A stretch of DNA of 15,688 bases, taken from CAZVYJ01 sp964631565 (GTDB taxonomy: Bacteria; Planctomycetota; Phycisphaerae; SM23-33). Made by a program: the position numbers and the translations under genes. This document shows positions 7,234 through 15,363 of this stretch, piece after piece. Location: positions 1-15,688 of the forward strand of contig CAZVYJ010000059.1 in NCBI GenBank assembly GCA_964631565.1, in the 5' to 3' direction. Every line of letters starts with the position of its first letter. The first letter of the stretch is position 1. The notes beneath the pieces are model-generated. The model was given only the letters and a program-made list of their open reading frames with translations, ran no database searches and was not told the DNA's origin.

Positions 7234-9489
7234 TTGAAGAAAAAACAGCCATCTCGCAGCAGCCGCACAAAGGCAAAAATATCCGGCAAGTCAGCCAAAC
7301 CCGCTAAGATTCCCGCGGTACATCCTTCAATACAAAAAACGTCCCGGTGGAATTTCAACAAGATACTGTCCTCGATCAAAGGCTCCAGCATAATTATCTA
7401 TGATAAAGATGGCATTGTTCTGGACGCATGGGCTGACGCCTCCATAGAAAAAGAAACCGGAATAGGCCCGCACAATGCCATCGGGAACAAAATCACTGAT
7501 CTTCTCCCCACAGAAGAGGGCCAAAAACGTCTGGATCGCATCCAGCGGGTGTTCAGTACAGGCCGGCATGAGGTGCACGAAGACCTGCTGGAAATAAACG
7601 GTCGCACATACTGGATCGAGGTTTCGCTATCGTCCCTGCAGGATGACGAGGGCAAGCCGGCTGCCGTAATTGCTTTTATTCGCGACATAACCCCCAGAAT
7701 TCTCGCCCAGCAGGCGCTCAAGGAATCAAACGCCCGGCTGCAGTACATAATCGACAATACCTCCGACCTGATAACCCAGATGGACATGAAAGGAAATTTT
7801 ACATTCTGCAACCAGGCGGTGGAGCATATTACGGGCTACACAGCGAAAGAATTACTCAATATGAGCCTATGGGACCTGGTTGCGCCGGAAGATGTCGAAT
7901 ACGCCAGGCTCAGAATAGACCGCCGGCAGAGCGGCCTGCCGCTCGAACAGCCGTTCGTCATGAACATCATCGACAAAAACGGCCGGCGGGTCACGCTTGA
8001 AGTATCGACAACGTCAGTGATGGTAAGCGAAGGCGCTCTCGGCGCCATTCAGAGCATAGCCCGCGACATCACCGAACGCACCCGGGCGGAAGAGGCCCTG
8101 CGGGAAAGCGAGGAAAAATACCGCACACTGGTCGAAAACGCCGGCGAAGCGATATGCACGGTAACGGCGGATGGAGTCTACACGTTTGTCAACAGCACCG
8201 GCGCCGCTCGCATGAACGCCAGACCCGAAGATGTCATAGGCAAGTCCATATACGACTTCTTCCCGCAGGATATCGCGCATCAGCAGATAAAAGCGATACG
8301 GAACGTAATCGCGTCCGGCCACGGCGTCGTCGATGACTCGCAGACGGTCATGAACGGCAAACAGGTATGGTACAGGACCACCATCGAGCCGCTTCGGGCC
8401 GCCGACGGACATATTTACGCGGCGCTCATAATCGCCCGCGACATATCCCGCATGAAACTGGCAGAGCAGGAACTGCTCGAAAGCGAGGCCAAGGCGCGCG
8501 CACTGCTTGACGCCTCAACAGAGCGGGCGTTCCTGCTGGATACCAAAGGCAAAATCCTTGCCGTTAATGAGACCGGCGCAAAAAGCTTCAACCGGAGCAT
8601 ATCCGAACTTGTGGGCCTGAATATTTTCAGTCTGATACCCCATGAGCCGAGCACCCGAAAAAAACTTTTCGAGCAGGTAGTCAGAAACAAACTTGCGCAA
8701 AAGCAGGAGAATTGGCGCGACGGCCGGCTCCTGGCCAGTCACGTTTACCCCGTCCTGGACATCAACGGCAAAGTCTGCTCCGTCGCCGTTTTCACGCATG
8801 ACATCACCGAGCAGAGACGGGCGGAACAGATGCTGTACGCCCTAAACCGCAAGCTGATGACAGCCCGTGAAGAGGAACGGCGCAGGCTGGCCGCCGAACT
8901 GCACGACTCCGTAGGCCAGGAAATCACCGCAGTGTACCTGAACCTCAAGAATTTCTCGGCTCGCGCCAAGGAATGCCTTGAAAAGGAACAATACGCCGTT
9001 TTCGAGAAAACCGTACAGCGATGCGGCGAATTGATTGACGGCATCCGCAATATAAGCCACGGCCTGTATCCGCCGACGCTGGAATCCCTCGGCCTGTGCG
9101 CCGCACTGAAACAACTCGCCGGCGAATATTCCAGGCAGATAAATATCTCCGTCCAGTGCATAGAATGCGCCGAGGAAGCCAGGTTCACCCCGGATATAGA
9201 AATCGCCCTTTTCCGCATCGCCCAGGAGGCGGTGACCAATATCGCCCGCCACAGCAAAGCCGATTCGGCGACGATCGACCTGCATTACGGCTACGACGAA
9301 GTCACGATGACAATCACCGACAACGGAACCGGATTCGACATCAAAACGATTTCCGGGCACGGCATGGGACTGGGCACCATGAAAGAACGGGCTGGCGCCA
9401 TCGGCGGCGAGTTGACCATATCATCCCGGCCGGGCAGCACGCAGTTGAAGGTTCGAGCGCCGGGCCGGCCGCTGCCGGGCGCTACCTGA
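7234..9489 (+). CDS. Soluble multi-PAS sensor histidine kinase (HisKA_3 / HPK7 type)
   Basis: This kinase has no signal peptide or membrane helix, so it senses a cytoplasmic or diffusible signal. Counting from an in-frame GTG at 7177 (770 residues), a basic Lys/Ser-rich leader (20-50) is followed by four PAS-like domains at about 57-170, 186-300, 311-425 and 436-547. The first three end in the typical RDI motif and the fourth in HDI. The HisKA_3 dimerisation domain holds phosphoacceptor His576 in LAAELHDSVGQE. The HATPase domain (about 665-765) has Asn688, DNGTGFD at 715-721 and GMGLGTMKERA at 729-739. I chose TTG 7234 as start because AGGA lies 10 nt upstream and the protein then begins LKKKQPS; the GTG has no ribosome-binding site. 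The partner is probably the divergent NarL-type regulator. The HAD gene follows after 84 nt. Confidence 0.93.
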   Translation: MKKKQPSRSSRTKAKISGKSAKPAKIPAVHPSIQKTSRWNFNKILSSIKGSSIIIYDKDGIVLDAWADASIEKETGIGPHNAIGNKITDLLPTEEGQKRLDRIQRVFSTGRHEVHEDLLEINGRTYWIEVSLSSLQDDEGKPAAVIAFIRDITPRILAQQALKESNARLQYIIDNTSDLITQMDMKGNFTFCNQAVEHITGYTAKELLNMSLWDLVAPEDVEYARLRIDRRQSGLPLEQPFVMNIIDKNGRRVTLEVSTTSVMVSEGALGAIQSIARDITERTRAEEALRESEEKYRTLVENAGEAICTVTADGVYTFVNSTGAARMNARPEDVIGKSIYDFFPQDIAHQQIKAIRNVIASGHGVVDDSQTVMNGKQVWYRTTIEPLRAADGHIYAALIIARDISRMKLAEQELLESEAKARALLDASTERAFLLDTKGKILAVNETGAKSFNRSISELVGLNIFSLIPHEPSTRKKLFEQVVRNKLAQKQENWRDGRLLASHVYPVLDINGKVCSVAVFTHDITEQRRAEQMLYALNRKLMTAREEERRRLAAELHDSVGQEITAVYLNLKNFSARAKECLEKEQYAVFEKTVQRCGELIDGIRNISHGLYPPTLESLGLCAALKQLAGEYSRQINISVQCIECAEEARFTPDIEIALFRIAQEAVTNIARHSKADSATIDLHYGYDEVTMTITDNGTGFDIKTISGHGMGLGTMKERAGAIGGELTISSRPGSTQLKVRAPGRPLPGAT

Positions 9490-9573
9490 TAAACATGAGG
9501 CGCTTGCCAGCCGCTTCTGCATCATGTCTAATTCCCCTGCAAAGAAAATCCGAGATTCAGCCAGGGAGATATC

Positions 9574-10257
9574 TTGAACAAACTGGATGCATTGATTTTC
9601 GATTTTGACGGCGTAGTCGTGGATTCCGAGCCGATTCACCTCGCCTGTTTTCAGCATGTGCTTGCCGGCAGCGGCATCACGCTGAGCCGGGAAGATTACT
9701 ACACAAAATATCTCGGCTTCGACGACCATGACTGTTTTCTGGCTGCAGCAGCCGACAATGGAAAGACATTCACCGAGCGGCAGGTCGCGAAAATGATCGA
9801 GACCAAAACCGCACTCGTGCAGAAGACCTTCGCCGAATCGATTCAGCCGCTTCCGGGCTCGGTCGAGCTTATATCGAAGGCTGCATCCTGCGGCATACCC
9901 ATGGCCGTCTGCAGCGGAGCGCTTAAACAGGAAATCGCCCTTGCCTCGCAAACCATCGGCGTTCTGAAGCATTTCGCCCTGATTGTCTCCGCTGAAGATG
10001 TCGCTCACGGCAAGCCGGACCCCGAAGGTTACCGGATGGCGTTAGCGAAACTTCGCGACGCGACCGGCCGGCCGCTGAGAGCGGAAAAATGCGTGGTGGT
10101 CGAAGATGCGCCGGCCGGCGTGCATGCCGCAAAAAAAGTCGGAATGAAAGTTCTCGCCGTTACGAATTCCTACACCGCCGACATGCTCACCGAAGCCGAC
10201 AGAATCGTCGATTCGCTGGCCGACGTCACGCCGCAGGCGCTGGCGGAACTGCTCTGA
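9574..10257 (+). CDS. HAD-superfamily hydrolase, beta-phosphoglucomutase-like
   Basis: This 227-residue cytoplasmic HAD protein has all four catalytic motifs. Motif I is DFDGVVVDSEP, with nucleophile Asp10 and general acid Asp12; motif II is Ser114; motif III is Lys147 in HGKPDP; motif IV is Glu177-Asp178. The helical cap between motifs I and II (about 17-88), with His22 after DSEP, puts it in the subfamily I group of beta-phosphoglucomutases, phosphoglycolate phosphatases and sugar-phosphate phosphatases. The substrate cannot be read from the sequence. The start is TTG with GGGAG about 6 nt upstream. It follows the kinase gene by 84 nt on the same strand and may share its transcript, though a functional link is not evident. 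It ends 1 nt from the stop of the convergent glycosyltransferase gene. Confidence 0.9.
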   Translation: MNKLDALIFDFDGVVVDSEPIHLACFQHVLAGSGITLSREDYYTKYLGFDDHDCFLAAAADNGKTFTERQVAKMIETKTALVQKTFAESIQPLPGSVELISKAASCGIPMAVCSGALKQEIALASQTIGVLKHFALIVSAEDVAHGKPDPEGYRMALAKLRDATGRPLRAEKCVVVEDAPAGVHAAKKVGMKVLAVTNSYTADMLTEADRIVDSLADVTPQALAELL

Positions 10258-10258
10258 C

Positions 10259-11401
10259 TTATCCCAGCAACTGTTTGTAAACCGACTCGATGCGGTTGAC
10301 CATGCGGTTGTGGTCGAACATTTCCGTGCAGAGTTTCCGCCCCGCCTCGCCGCGGCTTCGCCTCAGGTCGGCCGACCCGGCGAACATCTCGATGGCGAAC
10401 CGCAGTGTGGCCGTATCGCCGGGCGCTATCAGTATGCCGGTGTCCAGGTTCACAACTTCGCGGGCGCCGTCGATGTCGAAGCTGATAACCGGCCTGCCGG
10501 CCAGCATCGCCTGCGGCAGCGTTCTGGCCAGCCCTTCCCGCAGCGAGCAGTGGACCACGATGTCGCTGGCGTGCATGACGGCCGGGATGCTGTCCGGCGG
10601 CACAAGCCCCGTGAGGCGGAACCTGTCCGTCAGCCCGCGACGGCGGATATCGGCCTCGATTTTTTTCCGCAGCCGCCCGTCGCCGACAAAGCAGAACTTG
10701 ATTCGCCTGTCGGCAATCTGCGAGGCGGCGTCAAGAATGAACTCGTGCCCTTTCAGCTCGGCCAGCCGCGATACCTGCGTAACCAGCACGTCATTGTCCG
10801 CGAGATTCAGTGAGCGGCGGAACTCGTCGGCTTCTTTAGGACGGTCGAGAAACGCCGCTGTTTCCATTCCGCTGTAAATCGTCGTGTACTGCTCCGGCGA
10901 GCCGATGCCGACCGCCAGCGCCTGCGTCGTCATGGCGTCGGCAACCGAAATAATCGCGTCGGTTCGGCGGGCGGCCCGCTTCTCCAAACCTATATATAGG
11001 GCGTTACGCCACGGTTTTTCGTACCGGTGGAAGGCCAGGCCGTGAACGGTGTGCACCACCTTTATGCCGCCGACCTTCGCGGCAGCCTTCCGCGCGAGTA
11101 TGCCGGCCTTGGACGAATGCGAGTGCATAACGTCCGGCCGGATTTCCCGCAGGCATTTCACCAGCCTGCGGCAGGCGGAAAAGTCGCGGAACGGGTTTAT
11201 CTCCCGCCGCAGCGAATTGATTACCACCACGCGATATCCGCCTCGCTCGGCCCGACTCATCAGTTCGCCTTCCGGCCCGAGCGCCGGGCCTGTGATGAGC
11301 GTAACATCGTGCCCGCGGGCATGCAGGCCCTCGCAGGTGAGAATCGTGTTCTCCTGCGCGCCGCCGAGAATCAGCCGGGTTATCACGTGACATATCTTCA
11401 T
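10259..11401 (-). CDS. Family 4 glycosyltransferase (GT-B fold)
   Basis: This 380-residue protein transfers a sugar from an activated donor, probably for cell-surface glycan or lipid glycosylation; donor and acceptor are unknown. The N-terminal Rossmann domain begins KICHVITRLILGGAQENT, with the glycine-rich acceptor loop, and has HSHSSKAGILAR near 93-104. The C-terminal donor-binding domain contains VSRLAELKGHEFIL (about 210-223), FVGDGRLR (238-245) and SLREGLARTLPQAMLAGRPV (286-305). The last region is the GT4 EX7E motif, but the second Glu is Gln297. There is no membrane segment, so it acts at the cytoplasmic face. No ribosome-binding site precedes the ATG. It is divergent from the permease gene, with an 83-nt shared 5' region, and lies near murJ, which fits an envelope role. 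Confidence 0.92.
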   Translation of the reverse strand: MKICHVITRLILGGAQENTILTCEGLHARGHDVTLITGPALGPEGELMSRAERGGYRVVVINSLRREINPFRDFSACRRLVKCLREIRPDVMHSHSSKAGILARKAAAKVGGIKVVHTVHGLAFHRYEKPWRNALYIGLEKRAARRTDAIISVADAMTTQALAVGIGSPEQYTTIYSGMETAAFLDRPKEADEFRRSLNLADNDVLVTQVSRLAELKGHEFILDAASQIADRRIKFCFVGDGRLRKKIEADIRRRGLTDRFRLTGLVPPDSIPAVMHASDIVVHCSLREGLARTLPQAMLAGRPVISFDIDGAREVVNLDTGILIAPGDTATLRFAIEMFAGSADLRRSRGEAGRKLCTEMFDHNRMVNRIESVYKQLLG

Positions 11402-11448
11402 TCGGCTACAATACTCATCCCGAAAGCGGCCGCCGTCAAGATGCGTAA

Positions 11449-11477
11449 TTGACTTCGCCGGCGGTTTGCTGTGTGAT
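11449..11477 (+). promoter_or_regulatory. Candidate promoter for the permease-murJ-nadA run, possibly leaderless
   Basis: TTGACT (11449-11454) and TGTGAT (11472-11477) are separated by exactly 17 nt. The expected transcription start falls at about 11484, next to the ATG at 11485. No Shine-Dalgarno sequence is present, consistent with a leaderless mRNA. Confidence 0.45.
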
Positions 11478-11484
11478 TGCGATC

Positions 11485-12291
11485 ATGGAATACTTTTTAC
11501 TTGCTGTCGCCGGGCTTCTTGCGGGGCTGCTGGGCGGACTGCTCGGGCTTGGCGGCTCGAGCATCATGCTGCCGGCAATGGTGCTGATACTCGGCTCGAC
11601 CGACGCCGCCGGACGCGAACAGATTCATCAGTACATGGCCGCCGCGATGATCGTGAACTTCCTGCTCATCTGGCCGTCCGTCTTCGCGCACCTTCGCAAC
11701 AAAGCCGTCTGGAAAAGCGTCTGGATATACCTGTCCGCTTCGGCGATGGCGGGCATAATCATCGGCGTGCAGGCCAGCTACCTGTTCAAAGGCGCCGCGG
11801 CGATGTACCTGCGATGGGCGGTCGGCGCATTTTTCGTATACGTCGCGGTTCATAACGCCTATCGACTGACGCACAAAGCCAAAGCCGACGGCCTGGCCCG
11901 CGACCAGGTCGAAAAAGAGCCCGCATGGCGAAAGATAATCGTCGGCCTGCCGATGGGCGTAATCGCCGGGCTGCTCGGCATCGGCGGCGGTTCGCTTGCG
12001 GTGCCCGGCCAGCAGATTCTCCTCAAGATGCCGCTGCGGAATTCCATCGCAACGTCAGCGGCGACAATCGCGACGATATCGTGGCTGGGCGCAATACTCA
12101 AAAATGCACAGATAGGCAGCTGCGGCGGCTCGGTCGCCGAAAGCCTGCGGCTCGCGCTGTGCCTGGCCCCGACGGCGATGATAGGCGGCTGGATAGGCGG
12201 ACATTTGACTCATACCCTGCCCCTTCGGGCGGTTCGAATAGCCTTTATCGCGCTGCTGGCGGCGTCGGCATGGAAAATGTTCGCCGGATAA
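11485..12291 (+). CDS. TauE/SafE-family (DUF81) membrane permease
   Basis: This 268-residue protein is almost entirely hydrophobic, with about eight predicted membrane segments in two related halves. Each half begins with the family's glycine-rich motif: LLGGLLGLGGSSIMLPAM (about 15-32) and IAGLLGIGGGSLAVPGQ (about 150-166). The family exports or imports sulfonates, sulfite and other small organic anions; the substrate here cannot be inferred. A longer frame opens upstream at TTG 11449, but ATG 11485 puts the first membrane helix at the N terminus as expected. The gene is divergent from the GT4 gene and precedes murJ by 40 nt on the same strand. No sulfur-metabolism gene is adjacent, so the placement with murJ and nadA may be only a shared transcript. 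Confidence 0.88.
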   Translation: MEYFLLAVAGLLAGLLGGLLGLGGSSIMLPAMVLILGSTDAAGREQIHQYMAAAMIVNFLLIWPSVFAHLRNKAVWKSVWIYLSASAMAGIIIGVQASYLFKGAAAMYLRWAVGAFFVYVAVHNAYRLTHKAKADGLARDQVEKEPAWRKIIVGLPMGVIAGLLGIGGGSLAVPGQQILLKMPLRNSIATSAATIATISWLGAILKNAQIGSCGGSVAESLRLALCLAPTAMIGGWIGGHLTHTLPLRAVRIAFIALLAASAWKMFAG

Positions 12292-12331
12292 TTGCTTCGC
12301 GCCGAGGCAACTGCAGGGGATAATCCCGCAA

Positions 12332-13969
12332 ATGGACAAGCATAAAGAACGTGAACACTTTTTCGGTGCAGCCAAGCTGATGGCCTTGCTCACCATACTT
12401 TCGCGCGTGCTCGGAGTCGTGCGGGACATGGTCATAGTTCCCATCGGCGGGCCGGTGCTGGGAGACAGATTCTTCACCGCTTTCCAGATACCGAACCTCT
12501 TCCGCAGGCTTTTCGGCGAGGGCGCACTGTCGGCTGCGTTCGTGCCAGTCTTCAGCGAAGTCGCCGAGAAGGACGGCTGGCAGCGGGCGAAAATCGTACT
12601 CGCGAACACCACCGGCCTGCTGGCGCTGATACTGTCGGCCCTCATAGTGCTCATAGAACTGGGCCTGCTGGCCGCGTGGTTCATATGGGGCGGCGACTGG
12701 GCGAGAATGATATTGTTCCAGTTCACGGCCGTCATGCTGCCTTTCATGCTCCCGGTGTGCCTGCTTGCGCTCGGATCGGGCGCCCTCAACTGCAAGGGCC
12801 ATTTCGCATATCCGGCCTTCGCGCCGTCGCTGCTCAACATCGGGCTGATACTGGCAGCGTGGCTGGCGACGACAATGACGGGCGACGACACGACGCGGTT
12901 CTTCATCATATCCATAGGACTGCTCGTCACCGGCATCATCGAGGTAATCGGAGCAATCTGGCTGCTGGCGAGGAACGGCCTGATCATGATGCCGAACCTC
13001 AGACCCATACTCCCTGAAGTTCGCCGCATCGCCAGGCTGATGGCCCCGATGATGATTCCGCTGAGCATTCTCCAGTTCAGCTCGCTTTCGGACCAGCTTA
13101 TTGCGCTCATTTTCTCCGCATCCGACGATTATCCGTTCATGCCGCTCCAGCCCGGCGTTTCAAGATGCCTCTACGCAACGAGCAGGCTGTACAGCCTGCC
13201 GCTCGGCGTGCTGGCGATTTCGATAGCGACGGCCGTCTTCCCGCTCTTCAGCCGCTACGCCACACGCAAGGACATTCCCGGCCTGCGCGACACGACCAAC
13301 CGCTCGCTGCGGCTGTGCATATTCCTCGGCATACCGTCCGGAATCGTAATGATGATCACCGCCAGGCCGCTCATCGAACTGATATACCAGCGAGGCGGTT
13401 TCACGGCTTACGACACCGAACGGGCGACCTTCATGCTGCAGATGTACTGCATCGGCATGACCGCGTACTTCTGCAATCACATACTGCTGCGGGCGTTTTA
13501 CTCGCAGCAGGAAACCTTCGCCCCGCTGGTTCTGGCGTGCTGCATGGCCGGCGTCAACATTCTGCTTGTAATCGGCGGCATATTCACGCCGCTGGGCAGC
13601 GGAGCGTTCGGCCTGGCGACCGCGACCACCTCAACGCTGAACACGATCTGGCTGACGTACCTGCTGCGAAAGCGGCTGCAGCGGATCGGCGGACGAACGC
13701 TGCTGGCGGCGTTCATCAGGGTTTCCGTCGCAACCGGCGTGATGGCCGCCGCCATGATCGCCACGATGAATTACTTCCAGCCCGTCGGCGAATGGATGGC
13801 CAAGGCAATCGGCATGAGATTCGTCGAAAATCTCAGCTCGCTTGTCGCCGTCGTTATCGCCGGCATGCTGGCGTTCCTCGCAGCGGCAGCCGCCGTCCGC
13901 TGCCGCGAACTCGGCGAATTCTGGGGCGCCGTCCATAAAACTCCCGCCGCTCCGGCCGGCGGTGTATAA
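12332..13969 (+). CDS. murJ: Lipid II flippase MurJ (MviN)
   Basis: MurJ flips lipid-linked peptidoglycan precursor across the inner membrane. The 545-residue length and about 14 hydrophobic segments fit the MOP-superfamily flippase. The N-terminal region carries the family signature: SRVLGVVRD (Arg25 and Arg31), Asp45 in LGDRFFTAFQIPNLFRRLFGEG, Arg58 and Glu63. These align with functionally important charged residues known from E. coli MurJ (Arg18, Arg24, Asp39, Arg52, Glu57). SAAFVPVFSE follows at 67-76. The start ATG has AGGGGA about 11 nt upstream, partly inside a small GGGAT-A-ATCCC hairpin that could affect translation. It lies 40 nt after the permease and 31 nt before nadA. Its presence implies a peptidoglycan-containing or at least MurJ-retaining cell. 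Confidence 0.96.
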   Translation: MDKHKEREHFFGAAKLMALLTILSRVLGVVRDMVIVPIGGPVLGDRFFTAFQIPNLFRRLFGEGALSAAFVPVFSEVAEKDGWQRAKIVLANTTGLLALILSALIVLIELGLLAAWFIWGGDWARMILFQFTAVMLPFMLPVCLLALGSGALNCKGHFAYPAFAPSLLNIGLILAAWLATTMTGDDTTRFFIISIGLLVTGIIEVIGAIWLLARNGLIMMPNLRPILPEVRRIARLMAPMMIPLSILQFSSLSDQLIALIFSASDDYPFMPLQPGVSRCLYATSRLYSLPLGVLAISIATAVFPLFSRYATRKDIPGLRDTTNRSLRLCIFLGIPSGIVMMITARPLIELIYQRGGFTAYDTERATFMLQMYCIGMTAYFCNHILLRAFYSQQETFAPLVLACCMAGVNILLVIGGIFTPLGSGAFGLATATTSTLNTIWLTYLLRKRLQRIGGRTLLAAFIRVSVATGVMAAAMIATMNYFQPVGEWMAKAIGMRFVENLSSLVAVVIAGMLAFLAAAAAVRCRELGEFWGAVHKTPAAPAGGV

Positions 13970-14000
13970 TGGTCCGGAGCATTCGACACGGCAGAAACAG

Positions 14001-15125
14001 ATGACACTGTCCAGGGAATACATCGAGGCCGGCCGAAACGATCTGGAGCACCGCATCGCCGAGCGAAAAGCCAGGTTCGGCAGGCGTCTGTGCATACTCG
14101 GCCACCACTACCAGCGCGACGAAGTCGTTCAGTTCGCCGACTTCACCGGCGACAGCCTGAAGCTATCGCAGCTGGCGGCCGAGCAGACCGAGGCGGATTA
14201 CATCGTTTTCTGCGGCGTGCACTTCATGGCCGAGTCGGCCGACATTCTTTCGTCCGAGCGGCAGATTGTGATGCTTCCCAACATGCAGGCCGGCTGCGCG
14301 ATGGCCGAGATGGCCGACGACAAGGCCGTCGCCGCCGCTCTCGATGAAACGGCCGCCATGACCGCCGACAAAATCGTGCCGATTACCTACGTGAACTCGA
14401 CGGCCGCCATAAAGGCCGTCACCGCCCGCGCGGGCGGCGCGTGCTGCACGTCGAGCAACGTCCGCAACGTCTTCCAGTGGGCGCTTCGCAGCAAAGCCGA
14501 AGGCGGAGCAGGCGCGAAAAAGATTTTCGCCATACCCGACCAGCACCTCGGCCGAAACACGGCGGCGGCTATGGGCTACCCGCTCGACGCATGCGTGGTC
14601 TACGACCCGGCACTGCCGAACGGCGGGCTGTCAGCCGACGACATCGCACACGCGACGTTCATACTCTGGAAAGGCCACTGCTACGTGCACCAGCTGTTCC
14701 GCCCGGAACACGTGACGCGCGTCCGCGAAAAGCACCCCGGCATCAAAGTAATCGTCCACCCCGAATGCCCGCACGAAGTCGTGAAGCTCGCCGACGCATC
14801 CGGCAGCACCGAGCAGATAATCCGCGCCGTCGCCGCCGGCAAGCCGGGCGACAAGTGGGCGATCGGAACAGAAAGCAACCTGGTCAATCGCCTGGCCAAG
14901 CGGCACAAGGACCAGTTCGTCCGCGTGCTTTCCGACGCGCCGGCCTCGTGCGCCCAGATGCAGCGGATTGACCTGTCGCACCTTGCATGGCTGCTGGACA
15001 ACATCGCAGCGGGCAACGTGATAAACCGCGTGTCCGTGCCGGCCGAGATAGCCAGGGATGCGAAGGTCGCTCTCGAACGGATGATAAACATCAAGGCCGT
15101 CACCGACGTAACACCGAACGATTAA
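14001..15125 (+). CDS. nadA: Quinolinate synthase A, [4Fe-4S] enzyme
   Basis: NadA condenses iminoaspartate with dihydroxyacetone phosphate to quinolinate in de novo NAD synthesis. The 374-residue protein is of the long type. Expected cluster ligands are Cys99 in MQAGCAMAEM, Cys227 in WKGHCYVH and Cys317 in APASCAQM, which match by context the E. coli ligands Cys113, Cys200 and Cys297. Other family motifs are LGHHYQRDEV (33-42), DFTGDSL (47-53), CGVHFMAESA (71-80), VHPECPHEV (252-260) and GTESN (289-293). The long-type insert with CCTSSNV lies around 143-166. The frame stays open upstream into murJ, but ATG 14001 gives the normal N terminus. No strong ribosome-binding site is visible, so coupling to murJ translation is possible. 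Aspartate oxidase and nadC are not in the window. Confidence 0.96.
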   Translation: MTLSREYIEAGRNDLEHRIAERKARFGRRLCILGHHYQRDEVVQFADFTGDSLKLSQLAAEQTEADYIVFCGVHFMAESADILSSERQIVMLPNMQAGCAMAEMADDKAVAAALDETAAMTADKIVPITYVNSTAAIKAVTARAGGACCTSSNVRNVFQWALRSKAEGGAGAKKIFAIPDQHLGRNTAAAMGYPLDACVVYDPALPNGGLSADDIAHATFILWKGHCYVHQLFRPEHVTRVREKHPGIKVIVHPECPHEVVKLADASGSTEQIIRAVAAGKPGDKWAIGTESNLVNRLAKRHKDQFVRVLSDAPASCAQMQRIDLSHLAWLLDNIAAGNVINRVSVPAEIARDAKVALERMINIKAVTDVTPND

Positions 15126-15131
15126 TGAATT

Positions 15132-15166
15132 GCGATTCGCGAATCGCGAACTGCCAGTCGCGAATT
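15132..15166 (+). repeat. Heptamer array GCGATTC/GCGAATC with 16-bp palindrome
   Basis: Five contiguous 7-nt units start at 15132. The first two, GCGATTC and GCGAATC, plus the next two bases form a perfect 16-bp palindrome (15132-15147). It begins 6 nt after the nadA stop and could end or protect the nadA mRNA, though no T-run follows. Confidence 0.7.
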
Positions 15167-15185
15167 GAAAAACAAGTTCAGAGTT

Positions 15186-15220
15186 CCCCGTAACGGGGCC
15201 GGAGCGTCAGCCCCCGTATG
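15186..15220 (+). other. Overlapping GGGGC hairpins
   Basis: CCCCG-TAA-CGGGG (15186-15198) is a perfect hairpin. Its right arm can instead pair as GGGGC (15195-15199) with GCCCC (15210-15214). A third small stem, CCC-GTAT-GGG, overlaps the latter. The first hairpin shares its 5-3-5 layout with those before purH and the lipoprotein gene. Confidence 0.5.
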
Positions 15221-15229
15221 GGTATGCCT

Positions 15230-15248
15230 GAATCGCGAGTCGCGAATC
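15230..15248 (+). repeat. Short GCGAATC-type heptamer array
   Basis: Two full 7-nt units (GAATCGC, GAGTCGC) and a partial third repeat the unit of 15132-15166 after a gap filled by the GGGGC hairpins. Confidence 0.6.
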
Positions 15249-15252
15249 TTTC

Positions 15253-15280
15253 TGATTACTGATTACCGGCTACCGATTAC
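15253..15280 (+). repeat. Heptamer array TGATTAC
   Basis: Four contiguous 7-nt units start at 15253, 15260, 15267 and 15274 (TGATTAC twice, then CGGCTAC and CGATTAC). The period is 7 as in the neighbours but the unit sequence differs. Confidence 0.7.
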
Positions 15281-15305
15281 CAAGCGGAGCCATCTGCCCT
15301 TCGAT

Positions 15306-15351
15306 CCCGACATGCGTCGGGCCTCAGGACAACTCGCATAAGGCGCGAGTT
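15306..15351 (+). other. Two consecutive perfect stem-loops
   Basis: CCCGAC-ATGC-GTCGGG (15306-15321) is a 6-bp stem. AACTCGC (15331-15337) and GCGAGTT (15345-15351) form a 7-bp stem with a 7-nt loop. They lead directly into the larger structure at 15364-15418. Confidence 0.5.
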
Positions 15352-15363
15352 GCGCCCGAAACA

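Noticed and set aside
13842..14000. 53-codon upstream extension of nadA overlapping murJ
   Set aside because: The extension is a shadow of murJ codons; ATG 14001 gives the normal NadA N terminus and lies after the murJ stop.
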